Part shown: one piece after another, positions 8,346 to 17,099 of the stretch
Layout: the number at the start of each line of letters is the position of its first letter
Position numbering within the stretch: the first letter of the stretch is position 1
Assembly: GCA_035517775.1 (NCBI GenBank)
Contig: DATIYF010000023.1
Coordinates: 1 to 50,516 of the forward strand
DNA: 50,516 bases
DNA from: DATIYF01 sp035517775
Lineage (GTDB): Bacteria > Acidobacteriota > Terriglobia > Terriglobales > Acidobacteriaceae
Reading direction: 5' to 3'
Notes under the pieces: generated by a model
The model's database searches: none
What the model was told of the DNA's origin: nothing
The model's input: the letters and a program-made list of their open reading frames with translations, nothing else
Program-made: the position numbers and the translations under genes

Positions 8346-9881
8346 TTAATCCGGCGCTTTACAGGAAAAATTGGCGGCCTGGTCAGTGCTGCCGGTGCCG
8401 TTGTATCTGGCGACTTTGGGATAGACGCATAGGGGCCGGGTACGGTCCACGTTGCTCGCGGTGAAGTGCGAAGCGACAATGCTCTCTGGCGCGTTGCCTT
8501 TTTCAACCCACTGCTCAAGAGGCGCCAGCGCATCGAAGACATTGGGACCCTCGCCGCCAAAGCAGTGTCCCATCCCAGGCGCCATGAAGAGGCGAAAGAA
8601 ATCGTCCGTTTTTTGCGCGCCGCCCATGGCCTTCACCACGCTGTTGTAGTAATTGATGCTGTTCTGCGAGGGGATCAGAGCGTCAGCCCAGCCGTGGTAC
8701 ATGATTAGCTTGCCGCCGTGGGCCTTGAAGGCCGTCAGGTTGGGATCCATGGCGTTGATGGCGCCATGGTCGAACTTGTCGGCAAAGGGGACGTCTTTGT
8801 CGAAGTCCATGGTGCGCGGGTCCCAGTGCGGGTCTTGGTGAATGATGTAGGTGTAATAGTCGGAGCCGATGCGGGAAGGTTCGGGACCGCCCAACATGAA
8901 TCCCCAAACCAGCTCGCTGCCGGGCTCCAGGCCGGGAAAGAATTTCACTCCTTTCGCCGTGGTGGCCGGTCCATACACCTTTCGCGCGGTTTCCACCTGA
9001 GCGGCGGTCAGGCAATCGGGCGCATCGCCGGCCTTGCACAGCAGCGCCTGCGGGTCGAAGTGGCAGTTGCGGGGATCGTCAATCACGCCGTCTTTGATTC
9101 CATCAAGTGCATCGCAGGCCTGGAGCGCGGCCTTGTGAATGAAAGGAAACTTCTCGGCCGGAATTGCGCTGGCAGGCGTCTTGAGCGGCAGCAGCCCGAC
9201 CCAGACGGTGGCGGCGGTAAGGTGAGTCCAGTAATTGGCCGGGGCTCCGGCCACAATGCCGTTGTAATCGCCGGGAAACTTCTGCGCCTCTTTCAGGCCC
9301 TGCTTGCCGCCGGAAGAGCACCCATTCCAATAAGAATAGGACGGGCTCTTGCCGTAGTAGGCGGCAACAATCGCTTTGCCCTGCACGGTCATTTCGTGGA
9401 CTGCGCGATAGGCAAAATCAGTGACTTTCTCGGGATGGCCCAGCGCCCAGCTTGCGTCCATTACGCCGCTGGTGTGGCCAGTATCAGTATTGGCGACGGC
9501 GAAGCCACGGCTCAGACCAAGGGCCAGGGCAGGATAGATGATCTCTCCCAGCCAGCCGCCATTGCCCGTGCCTTCAAATTTTCCGTTCCAGTTGGCCTCC
9601 GGCATCCAGACTTCAAACTTGATCTCGGAATCGCGGCTGGGCTTCGCGGTGGCGGCCACCCGGCAAAACGCCGGCAAGCTCTTGTAACTGACGAGGCCGG
9701 GCATAATCGGAACGCCGCCCGCGGGCGGCGCAAACCCTCCGGCAGGCACGGATTCCGCCAGGGTGATCGTAGTGTCAGCTAGCTTGAGCGAGGCTAACTT
9801 CTGACAGTCGGCCGCAGCCAAGAGCTGCGGCGCGGCCAGGATCATGCCTGCGATGAGTGCAGGCTGGAACTTGCGGCGCAT
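8346..9881 (-). CDS. Tannase/feruloyl esterase family protein
   Basis: An exported esterase of 511 residues from the ATG at 9881, which gives the signal peptide MRRKFQPALIAGMILAAPQL; a GTG two codons earlier (9887) is also possible. The family (PF07519) hydrolyses galloyl esters of tannins or feruloyl/coumaroyl esters on plant polysaccharides. The nucleophile elbow is N-G-C-S-S-G-G (Cys188-Ser189). The acid lies in G-W-A-D-A-L-I-P and the base in G-M-G-H-C-F-G-G. The Cys next to Ser and the Cys next to His form the family's CS-D-HC disulfide arrangement. It lies 85 bases behind two type-B carboxylesterases and is probably the last gene of the receptor-esterase operon. Substrate cannot be told from sequence; given the linked xylan enzymes, a hydroxycinnamoyl ester is plausible. 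Confidence 0.93.
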   Translation of the reverse strand: MRRKFQPALIAGMILAAPQLLAAADCQKLASLKLADTTITLAESVPAGGFAPPAGGVPIMPGLVSYKSLPAFCRVAATAKPSRDSEIKFEVWMPEANWNGKFEGTGNGGWLGEIIYPALALGLSRGFAVANTDTGHTSGVMDASWALGHPEKVTDFAYRAVHEMTVQGKAIVAAYYGKSPSYSYWNGCSSGGKQGLKEAQKFPGDYNGIVAGAPANYWTHLTAATVWVGLLPLKTPASAIPAEKFPFIHKAALQACDALDGIKDGVIDDPRNCHFDPQALLCKAGDAPDCLTAAQVETARKVYGPATTAKGVKFFPGLEPGSELVWGFMLGGPEPSRIGSDYYTYIIHQDPHWDPRTMDFDKDVPFADKFDHGAINAMDPNLTAFKAHGGKLIMYHGWADALIPSQNSINYYNSVVKAMGGAQKTDDFFRLFMAPGMGHCFGGEGPNVFDALAPLEQWVEKGNAPESIVASHFTASNVDRTRPLCVYPKVARYNGTGSTDQAANFSCKAPD

Positions 9882-9966
9882 GTTCACACGGGATCCCTGC
9901 GTATTCGAAGGCTTTTCCCCGCGGCACCCGCGTTTTGCCCCCACTGATTGCGGAATAGAAGCTCTG

Positions 9967-11703
9967 TCAACTTGCATCCTCGACCGCTTGGCGTTCTGCT
10001 TTGTCGGGATTGTTCTCCACGATGCACTGTTTGTCAAAAATCATCGTCGGGCAATCAGCGGCAGCAAACGCGGGCCAATGCGGCAAACCGGGATGGTTCG
10101 GATTTCCGCTGCGGGCAAAATGCAGCCAGGCCTCGCTCACCTTCGCCGCCAGGGCGCGTGGTTCTTGGCCGCCGCCCGTCATGTTTTCGCAACGGTCGGT
10201 GTTGTCGAAGCAGAAGGAAAGCTCGGAGCAATGGAAGGCGCGCGGCCGGCCGTCGAGCACCGGAGTTTGCCAGGCAAACCAGTACAGGTAAGCCGGCGCG
10301 GCGCCCTGCGCGGCCTTGAGCCCGGCTTCCGTGACGGCCGATCCCCGCACCGGCTCAGCCATAATGCGGGACAGAATATCGAACGGTTTCGCCTTCGGGT
10401 GTGCGGCGCGGAAGACTTCGATGAGGTGCCCAGCTTTGTCGCCGTAGCTCTCCGCCACACGCTTGTGGACCTCATCCTCTCCCATGGATTCGTACTCCGG
10501 ATGGTTGATGGCGGTCATGAATTCGTTCAGCACCGTTCCTACCATCAGGGGAACATGGGCCGAAATCGGCGGCGCATCGGGATCGAAGGGATGCCGGGGC
10601 AAATCTTTGCCATCCACTACCGGACCCCAGCCCAGGCGGTCGGCGACATTCTTCCAGCTGAATGGGCCCGGCGGATTGATCTTGCGCAGGGCGGCATTGC
10701 CGGCCTCAATGAGCTTTTCCGGAGGCATGGAGTGGAGTTGATCCAGTTGCGAGGGGCTGAGGTTCAACTCCTCGAGCACGGCCGCCGCTACCCGGGCTGA
10801 TTTTTCCGGGGTTCCGGCGCGCAAAATCGAGCCGCTCTGCACGATGGCGCGATGGAACAAGCCTTTGGCCGCGGGCATGGCCATGAGCGTATTCACTTTG
10901 CCGCCGCCGCCAGATTGCCCAAAGATGGTGACGTTGCCGGGGTCGCCGCCAAAATTGGCAATATTGTCGCGCACCCACTCCAGCGCCAGAACGATATCCA
11001 GCATGCCGACGTTGCCCGAACTGGCGTACTGCTGGCCGTAGTGGCTGAGATCAAGATGCCCCAACACCCCCAGACGGTGATTGAGCGAGACCACAACCAC
11101 ATCGCCGCGCCGGCTCAGTTGCTCGCCGTCGTAGGAGCGCAGTTCCTGGCCCGAGCCGGCTACGTATCCGCCGCCATGCAGCCAGACCATGACGGGGCGC
11201 TTCTCGTGGTCATTGACGGCCGGGGTCCACAGGTTCACTCTCAGGCAGTCTTCGCCGGGCACGCCGTCATCCCAGGAGAACATCCAGGCTTCCTCGTCGT
11301 TCGCCCAGCCCATGCGCTTTACCTGTACGCAGACCTGGCCGTATTGCATGGAACTGCGCAGGCCGGTCCAGGGCTTGGCTTTCTTCGGCGGCAGAAACCG
11401 CGCCGCGCCCCCGGTGTCGTCGCCGTAAGGAATGCCTTTGTAGGTATAAATGCCGTCGCGTATGTATCCGCGGACCTTGCCGCCGGCGGTCTCGACAATG
11501 GCGGCCTCATCGGAGGCCACAATCGAAGGCTTGGCGGCCGAAAACGGCGTACTGTGTTTGCTCTCAGCGAAGGCCACGGCGGGCAGCGCCCCAGCCGCGG
11601 CGGCCGTTCCCAGCAGCGCAGCCCCGCTCTGCATCAGCTGGCGGCGGCTGAGTGGTCTTGCGGTCTTCCTTTCATTCGGTCCTTCCAGCGTGTTTCCTTT
11701 CAT
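9967..11703 (-). CDS. Type-B carboxylesterase, Tat-exported
   Basis: A 578-residue carboxylesterase (COesterase, PF00135). The start at 11703 has a strong GGGGGGAAG ribosome site and gives a twin-arginine signal, L-S-R-R-Q-L-M, followed by a hydrophobic stretch ending ALPAVAFA. The oxyanion-hole motif WLHGGGYVAG is present. The nucleophile elbow reads F-G-Q-S-G-G-G-G-K, where the family norm is G-E-S-A-G. The His candidate is in R-A-F-H-C-S-E-L and the acid in G-T-V-L-N-E-F. All three catalytic positions can thus be filled, although the elbow is unusual. It starts 46 bases after the preceding carboxylesterase. Export by Tat suggests it folds in the cytoplasm before acting in the periplasm. 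Confidence 0.93.
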   Translation of the reverse strand: MKGNTLEGPNERKTARPLSRRQLMQSGAALLGTAAAAGALPAVAFAESKHSTPFSAAKPSIVASDEAAIVETAGGKVRGYIRDGIYTYKGIPYGDDTGGAARFLPPKKAKPWTGLRSSMQYGQVCVQVKRMGWANDEEAWMFSWDDGVPGEDCLRVNLWTPAVNDHEKRPVMVWLHGGGYVAGSGQELRSYDGEQLSRRGDVVVVSLNHRLGVLGHLDLSHYGQQYASSGNVGMLDIVLALEWVRDNIANFGGDPGNVTIFGQSGGGGKVNTLMAMPAAKGLFHRAIVQSGSILRAGTPEKSARVAAAVLEELNLSPSQLDQLHSMPPEKLIEAGNAALRKINPPGPFSWKNVADRLGWGPVVDGKDLPRHPFDPDAPPISAHVPLMVGTVLNEFMTAINHPEYESMGEDEVHKRVAESYGDKAGHLIEVFRAAHPKAKPFDILSRIMAEPVRGSAVTEAGLKAAQGAAPAYLYWFAWQTPVLDGRPRAFHCSELSFCFDNTDRCENMTGGGQEPRALAAKVSEAWLHFARSGNPNHPGLPHWPAFAAADCPTMIFDKQCIVENNPDKAERQAVEDAS

Positions 11704-11749
11704 CTTCCCCCCTGGGTTCGAGTTCCGTAATTCTTTGCGAAATGCCGGG

Positions 11750-13396
11750 TCAGTGCGCGCCGCCGTGGGAGGGCTGTGCCTTGCTGACGTGCGCATTCAG
11801 AAATTCGTAACGGTCGCGCAGTGTGTCAGCAGATGCGTGCAGGTTTTTGCCCGATAAGTGCATCAACTGGTATCCGTCTTTAGCGTCGGACTCGGGCCAG
11901 TCGGGCAGGCCGCTCCCATTGGGGTTTCCGGTCTTGATGAAGTTGGTCCAATACGACGACATTTCATCGGAGAGCTTGAAGTCCTCTTCCGTCCAGGGCA
12001 CGCCTTCTTTCGACTTCAAAGTCTCGAAAACATACTCGATTTCGCCGGCATGTTTCGAGCCGACCTCGCTGGCCGGTACGGGTCCGATCATGGCTCCCGG
12101 CTTGGTCTTAGGTACCTGCTCGAAGTGATACTGGTACACGGGCGAATCGCCAGTTTGCCTTTGCATGTCGAGCCACTTCCAGGTTGAGTAGGCGATGAAG
12201 TCGTCGCCGGCCAGGGCCTCGGCCGAGGCCAGAGCTTCCTGATCGGTAGCCGCCGGATAGAGCTTCAGGAATTGCGCCGCCTGATCGCCGAAGCGCTCCT
12301 GCGCCTGCTCGGTAAAACTCTTGGCCGTGGGCTTCTGCGGAGAGAAGAGGACAAACATTTTACCTTCATCGGCGTTCCAGCCCGCCAGCAGCGGAACGTG
12401 GCTCTGCTCGCCCGTGGCGTAGATATTCTGCACCTCAGCCGGCAGAAAATAGCCGTCCAGGTTCGGGCCGAAAGCGAAGCCACGATTTTGCTTGGCCGCG
12501 GCCTGCAAAAGTTCCTCGGCGGGCCGGGCGCGGAGTTGGGCCAGCGTGGCCGCGCCTACCGATTCGCCAAACTTTACTCCTGCCTGCTCGCTTTCGGCCA
12601 GCGGCCGTTCCTGAATGCCACCCTCACTGCCATCAGGGAAGAAGGCTCCGCTCTCGCCCAGGGCTTTCTGGAACAAATTTCGTGACAGCGGCGAGGCCAT
12701 CAGGGCGCTGACCGAGAGCGAGCCCGCGGATTCGCCGCCAATCGTAATGTCGTGCGGATCGCCGCCGAAGGCAGCAATGTTGCGGATTACCCACTGCAGC
12801 GCGGCCACTTCATCCAGCAATCCATAATTGCCCGAAGCCTGATGCTCCGATTCTTTGGTCAATTCAGGATGCGAAAAGAAGCCGAAAATTCCGAGGCGAT
12901 AGTTTGGCTCGACCACGATTACGCCCTTCCTGGCAAGGCTCTCGCCATCGTAGCGAGGCTCGGAGTTGGCGCCGGCCACGAAGCCGCCTCCATAGAACCA
13001 AACCAGCACCGGCAGCTTGGCGCTGGCCGGCGTGGCGGAAACCCAGATGTTGAGGTTCAAGCAATCTTCACTGGGCTGGCTGTCGCGAAAATAGATATCG
13101 CCAAAAACGTTAGTCTGCAGGCAGGCAGGCCCGAACTTATCGGCCTGGCGAACCCCTTTCCAATTGAGGGCCGGTTGCGGCGGCTTCCAGCGCAAATCGC
13201 CAACCGGAGGCGCGGCAAAGGGCACGCCCTTGAACATCCGTACGGTCTGATCGCTGTTAAATGCGCCTTGCAGAGTGCCGCTCTCCACTTTCACTTGATC
13301 ATTGTTGTCACGAGCATTCTTATCGGCGGCCTTGGCGGCGGCCGCCCCCAGAGCCAAAATAATCACGGCGAAGATGGCTATCACGGATGCACGCAT
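11750..13396 (-). CDS. Type-B carboxylesterase, Sec-exported
   Basis: A 548-residue carboxylesterase of the same family as its downstream neighbour but with the orthodox nucleophile elbow G-G-E-S-A-G-S. The oxyanion loop is FYGGGFVAG, the acid candidate is in A-G-W-N-A-D-E-G-K, and the His is in G-S-K-H-A-G-E-I. The start at 13396 is preferred to a GTG one codon earlier because AAGGAGA lies at the right distance. A hydrophobic N-terminus (VIAIFAVIILALGAAAA) indicates Sec export. It follows the TonB-dependent receptor gene by 159 bases and precedes the Tat-exported paralogue, so the cell may import an esterified ligand and cleave it in the periplasm. The enzymes are diverged, so different acyl or alcohol specificities are likely. 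Confidence 0.94.
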   Translation of the reverse strand: MRASVIAIFAVIILALGAAAAKAADKNARDNNDQVKVESGTLQGAFNSDQTVRMFKGVPFAAPPVGDLRWKPPQPALNWKGVRQADKFGPACLQTNVFGDIYFRDSQPSEDCLNLNIWVSATPASAKLPVLVWFYGGGFVAGANSEPRYDGESLARKGVIVVEPNYRLGIFGFFSHPELTKESEHQASGNYGLLDEVAALQWVIRNIAAFGGDPHDITIGGESAGSLSVSALMASPLSRNLFQKALGESGAFFPDGSEGGIQERPLAESEQAGVKFGESVGAATLAQLRARPAEELLQAAAKQNRGFAFGPNLDGYFLPAEVQNIYATGEQSHVPLLAGWNADEGKMFVLFSPQKPTAKSFTEQAQERFGDQAAQFLKLYPAATDQEALASAEALAGDDFIAYSTWKWLDMQRQTGDSPVYQYHFEQVPKTKPGAMIGPVPASEVGSKHAGEIEYVFETLKSKEGVPWTEEDFKLSDEMSSYWTNFIKTGNPNGSGLPDWPESDAKDGYQLMHLSGKNLHASADTLRDRYEFLNAHVSKAQPSHGGAH

Positions 13397-13487
13397 CACT
13401 TCTCCTTGTCAGTCAGGCCGGTATGTGTGGGAAACCTCAAGCCAAACGGCGCGAGTGGCCGAGGGCTGAAGTGCGCCGTCAGCCGAG

Positions 13488-13514
13488 CCGGGCGGCTGTC
13501 TTCGCGCCGCCCGG
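13488..13514. terminator. GC-rich hairpin between receptor and esterase genes
   Basis: CCGGGCGGC (13488-13496) pairs perfectly with GCCGCCCGG (13506-13514) over a 9-base loop. It sits 42 bases past the receptor stop and about 90 bases before the esterase start. With no U-tract it could limit read-through or protect the receptor mRNA, making the esterases less expressed than the receptor. Confidence 0.4.
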
Positions 13515-13555
13515 GTTGTTTGCAAATTGGCATTCCGTGGCCGCACGCTCCCAGG

Positions 13556-16500
13556 TCAGAACCTCAACTTCAGGGCAAACTGGAAGACACGCGGGCTGTA
13601 GTTGAAATTCATGGCGGTGATCTGGCCGAAACGAGTCGGGTTGGCGGCCAGGCTGTTGATGTTGCTCAAAGTGATGGTATTCGGTACTGGCATGGATGAG
13701 TTGGGAACGGCAAAGTTCGGCGTGTTGGAGATGTTGAAGCACTCGGCGCGGAACTCGAGATTGAACCTCTCGGTGAGCGGGAAGGTCTTGAACAGCGACA
13801 GGTCGGCATGGCGGAAGGGAGGGCCATGGAACTGGTTTCTGCGCTCGCTGCCGATGGTTCCAACCGGCTGGGCGGCGAAGGCGCTGGGATCGAAGAAGGC
13901 GTTGATGGAAGGATTCGAAAGCACCGGATTGCTGATCTGGTCGGGCCGGTCCGTATCATTCGATCCGGGCCGGGTGTTGCTTACGGTGGTGTTGTTGGTG
14001 ACCTGAAAGGGCACGCCGGTGGACCACGCTGTGATGACGTTGAACTGCCATCCCTTAAGCAAGGCGCCTGCCGCGCCCGTGCTGTTCTTGCCCAAGGGAA
14101 GCTGGTAATTGGCCAGCACGGCGAGCCTCTGGCGGATATCCAACGTGCTGTTGCCGTATTCCATGGTGCTCACCTGCGATGGGACCGGCCCGTAGGCCGC
14201 GCCCTCTTCGCTCAGGCCCGTTGAATTATCCAGGTCGTGGGCCCACTGATAGTTGGCGTTGAGTGTGAGCCCCGCCTTCAACCGGCGCTCGAAGGAAGCT
14301 TGCAGGGCATTATAGGAAGACTTGCCGTGCGTAAGGAAAAGGCCCACCGAACCCAGGTTCGGGTCCACCCCGATGTATGGCCGCAGCGCGTTATAGCACG
14401 TCGCATCCGAGCCGCAGGTGTTCGGAGGAGGAGCGTTGTAGTCGAGGATCAACTGCGCCAGGTCGCGGCCCACTGAGCCAACATAGCTCAGTGTGGCCAC
14501 ATTGCCGGAAATGTCTTTCTGCACCGTGAAGTTGTATTGCTCCAGGTAGCTGGTACGGAAATTCGGGTCCACGGCATCGGGTATGGAAACTCCTGGTGTG
14601 GCTAGCGTTGAAGCAACCGGGGGGGTTGGAAACCCGGCGGCGAAGAAGCTCAACCCTGCGGGCACGCAATTGAAGAACCCGCAAGCCGTGGACGCGGCCA
14701 CGAAGGGCGGATTCTTGAGGTTGGCGTCCGAGGTCGTATTCATGGGGAAGAAACTGATGCCGTAACCGCCGCGCACCACCAGCCCTTTCGCCACGTTGTA
14801 AGCAAACCCCACGCGCGGAGACAATCCCCGATGGTCGGTTTTGATGCCGGCCGTATCCGAAATGCCGTTCTGGCCCGCAATTTGCAGCGCGCCGTTCGCA
14901 GGGTTGAAGGTGGAGATGCGATTTTGAATTTCAGTGAAGGGTGTAAAGAGATCGTAGCGCAAGCCCAGGTTTAGAGTGAGCCTGCGGGTCACGCGCCAGT
15001 CGTCCTGGATGTAGGCGCTGGGCTCCCACACGCGCAGATGCGGAGGCACCAGCTGCAAGGCGCGCCCGCCATTCGAGACATATTGCCCCTGCACCAGGCC
15101 TGAGTAGCCGACGAACACCCAGAAGCCTTCGGGAAAGCTGCTCTGGAAGGAAGTAAGCTGGCGGCGAATCACGGCTGCCCCAATCTTGATGTTGTGGGCG
15201 CCGTGAGTATAAGCGATCGAGCCCAAATACTGGAAGGTATTGTCCTGGTCTTTCAAGGGCTGGAAAATAACACTGCCCAGCGAGCCCCCGCCCAGAACGA
15301 GAACGGGCGCCAGGCCGGTGGAATCGCTGATCGGAGTATTGATGTTAGGCTGACCGAACGCAGCGTTGGGGTTTTGCCCGTCGGTCTCAGGAAAGCTTTC
15401 GTTATCCACCCGGGTGTAGCCGGCTTCCAACTGCAGCAGTAAATTGCCGCTGAAGGTGTGGACGTAATTGAACAGGCCGTTGTAGGCGAGGTCATTGGCA
15501 TAGCCCAGGCCGCTTCCGATAAAGCTGGGGTTGAGCGTAATACCCGCCACATTGACGTCAGGATAAGCCCCGGGCGAGTCGGTATAGACCTTGTTATAAG
15601 TGAACCGGGCGAACAGCGCGTTGCTGGGGTTGAAGTGATGATCCACGCGAACATCGAAATCGTGGCTGAACTGGATGTTGTTGTAGGAGCCGACAAACTG
15701 ATTGCTGCCCAGATTGGGGGCAGGAAACATCTGAAAGTAAGCCAGGCCCGCGGGATCAATGGCGGCGCCCGGGATTACGGGTCCGCCGGTGTCGGAAAAA
15801 TCGCAGCCCGCGGCGCTGCAATTCTGGCGCTCGAAGACCGTGGGCACGGTTGAGGTCTGGGGTGGCACGCCCTGCACCAGGCGATACCCTTCGTAGTCTC
15901 CGAAGAAGAAAGTCTTGTCTTTGACGATGGGGCCGCCGATGCTGGCGCCGAATTGGTTCTGGCGCAGCTCGGATTTCGGCAGCTTTACGCCGAAGTCATA
16001 GTTGGTGGCATCGAAAATGTCGTTGCGCAGGTACTCGAATACTGAACCGTGCAGAGTGTTGGTGCCGGATTTGGTAATGACGTTGACCACGCCGCCGCCG
16101 GTGCGGCCGACCTCAGCCGTGTAGTCGCTCGTCTGCACCCGCAGTTCGGCGATGGATTCGATGGAAGGCCGAACGCCGACCGTCCCAATGAGCCGTTCGT
16201 TGTTGTCCGCGCCATCAATCATCTGGTTGTTGAGCACGTCGGACTGGCCGTTCACCGAAACGGCCGCACTCTGCCGCCGGTCATCCAGCTTGGAACCGTT
16301 GGTTAGGCTATCGGGAGGGCCTTCGTTCGCCCCAGGAGCAAGTTGTACCAGCTGCATGAAATTGCGGCCGTTCAGGGGCAAATCCTGCGTGACCCGTTCG
16401 CTGATGGTCGAGGAGAGCACCGAGCTATCCGTCTGCAGGGCGGAAGGCTGGGCTTCCACGGTCACAGTCTCGGTGGCCTGCCCGATGGCGAGAGCCGCGT

Positions 16501-16816
16501 TTACGCGGGTGCGGTCGCCCGCGGCCAGATGCAACGATGAAACCGTGAAGGTCTTGAAGCCCGTGAAGGAGACAGTCACCCGGTAGTCGCCGGGCTTCAG
16601 CAGGTTGAAGACGTAGTCCCCACTGGAGGAAGTCTGGGTGGTTCTTTGCTCGTGCGTGCCCAGGTCTTCCACCTGTACGCGAGCGCCGCTCACCACGGCT
16701 CCGGAGGTATCGGTTACCGTTCCCAGAATATCGCCGGTAGTCTGTTGCGCCCAGGCAACTGCCCCACACAGAACCCACGCCACAACCAACACTTGAAGAC
16801 GATTTCTGAGCTTCAT
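13556..16816 (-). CDS. Oar-like TonB-dependent outer-membrane receptor
   Basis: A 1086-residue outer-membrane transporter of the large acidobacterial Oar-like family. The start at 16816 has AGGGGGC upstream and gives a signal peptide ending C-G-A-V-A-W-A-Q. Residues about 26-110 form a carboxypeptidase-regulatory-like beta-sandwich (G-T-V-T-D-T-S-G-A-V-V-S-G-A). A plug domain follows, with L-P-L-N-G-R-N-F-M-Q and G-G-G-V-V-N-V-I-T-K-S-G-T-N. The remainder is a beta-barrel ending in F-A-L-K-L-R-F with a terminal Phe as expected for barrel insertion. Family members import large or scarce ligands with TonB energy. It heads a minus-strand run with two carboxylesterases and a tannase-family esterase, and is divergent from a membrane regulator at 17100. 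That context points to a plant-polymer-derived ester or oligosaccharide ligand; the exact ligand is unknown. Confidence 0.95.
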   Translation of the reverse strand: MKLRNRLQVLVVAWVLCGAVAWAQQTTGDILGTVTDTSGAVVSGARVQVEDLGTHEQRTTQTSSSGDYVFNLLKPGDYRVTVSFTGFKTFTVSSLHLAAGDRTRVNAALAIGQATETVTVEAQPSALQTDSSVLSSTISERVTQDLPLNGRNFMQLVQLAPGANEGPPDSLTNGSKLDDRRQSAAVSVNGQSDVLNNQMIDGADNNERLIGTVGVRPSIESIAELRVQTSDYTAEVGRTGGGVVNVITKSGTNTLHGSVFEYLRNDIFDATNYDFGVKLPKSELRQNQFGASIGGPIVKDKTFFFGDYEGYRLVQGVPPQTSTVPTVFERQNCSAAGCDFSDTGGPVIPGAAIDPAGLAYFQMFPAPNLGSNQFVGSYNNIQFSHDFDVRVDHHFNPSNALFARFTYNKVYTDSPGAYPDVNVAGITLNPSFIGSGLGYANDLAYNGLFNYVHTFSGNLLLQLEAGYTRVDNESFPETDGQNPNAAFGQPNINTPISDSTGLAPVLVLGGGSLGSVIFQPLKDQDNTFQYLGSIAYTHGAHNIKIGAAVIRRQLTSFQSSFPEGFWVFVGYSGLVQGQYVSNGGRALQLVPPHLRVWEPSAYIQDDWRVTRRLTLNLGLRYDLFTPFTEIQNRISTFNPANGALQIAGQNGISDTAGIKTDHRGLSPRVGFAYNVAKGLVVRGGYGISFFPMNTTSDANLKNPPFVAASTACGFFNCVPAGLSFFAAGFPTPPVASTLATPGVSIPDAVDPNFRTSYLEQYNFTVQKDISGNVATLSYVGSVGRDLAQLILDYNAPPPNTCGSDATCYNALRPYIGVDPNLGSVGLFLTHGKSSYNALQASFERRLKAGLTLNANYQWAHDLDNSTGLSEEGAAYGPVPSQVSTMEYGNSTLDIRQRLAVLANYQLPLGKNSTGAAGALLKGWQFNVITAWSTGVPFQVTNNTTVSNTRPGSNDTDRPDQISNPVLSNPSINAFFDPSAFAAQPVGTIGSERRNQFHGPPFRHADLSLFKTFPLTERFNLEFRAECFNISNTPNFAVPNSSMPVPNTITLSNINSLAANPTRFGQITAMNFNYSPRVFQFALKLRF

Positions 16817-17099
16817 GCCTGCCCCCTGACGATGGATGGTTTGCCGTCTCTTCTGGGAGACGGCCGCAGCGTTCACCCGGGGAGTCGAAGGCCCTCCCCA
16901 GCGTCCCATCTATTGAGCGAGAAAAGGCCGAAGAACAAGTGCGCTACCGTATCAGCCGGGCCGCAGGCGAAACACCAATCGCAAGTCGAGTGGCACCTGT
17001 AAGTTAGAGGCGGGGAAAGAGGGGATTTCCTGTCATGGGATCAAGAGAGTATGATACCCCGGCAGATAAGCGCGGTTCCGGTTTTTGCTGCAATTACGT
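16817..17099. promoter_or_regulatory. Divergent control region, receptor operon / regulator 1
   Basis: A 283-base spacer between divergently transcribed genes that must hold both promoters. It contains the 16-bp motif listed separately at 16939-16954. No convincing -10/-35 pair is obvious by eye. The start region of the plus-strand regulator has no good ribosome site. Confidence 0.5.
16939..16954. promoter_or_regulatory. Candidate operator, copy 1 of a shared 16-bp motif
   Basis: GTGCGCTACCGTATCA here matches the copy at 19727-19742 in 15 of 16 positions, including a 13-base identical core CGCTACCGTATCA. It lies 123 bases before the receptor start. The core has partial dyad symmetry (TACG-N4-CGTA in the second copy). 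A binding site for one of the two paralogous regulators or for a global regulator is the inference. Confidence 0.5.
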
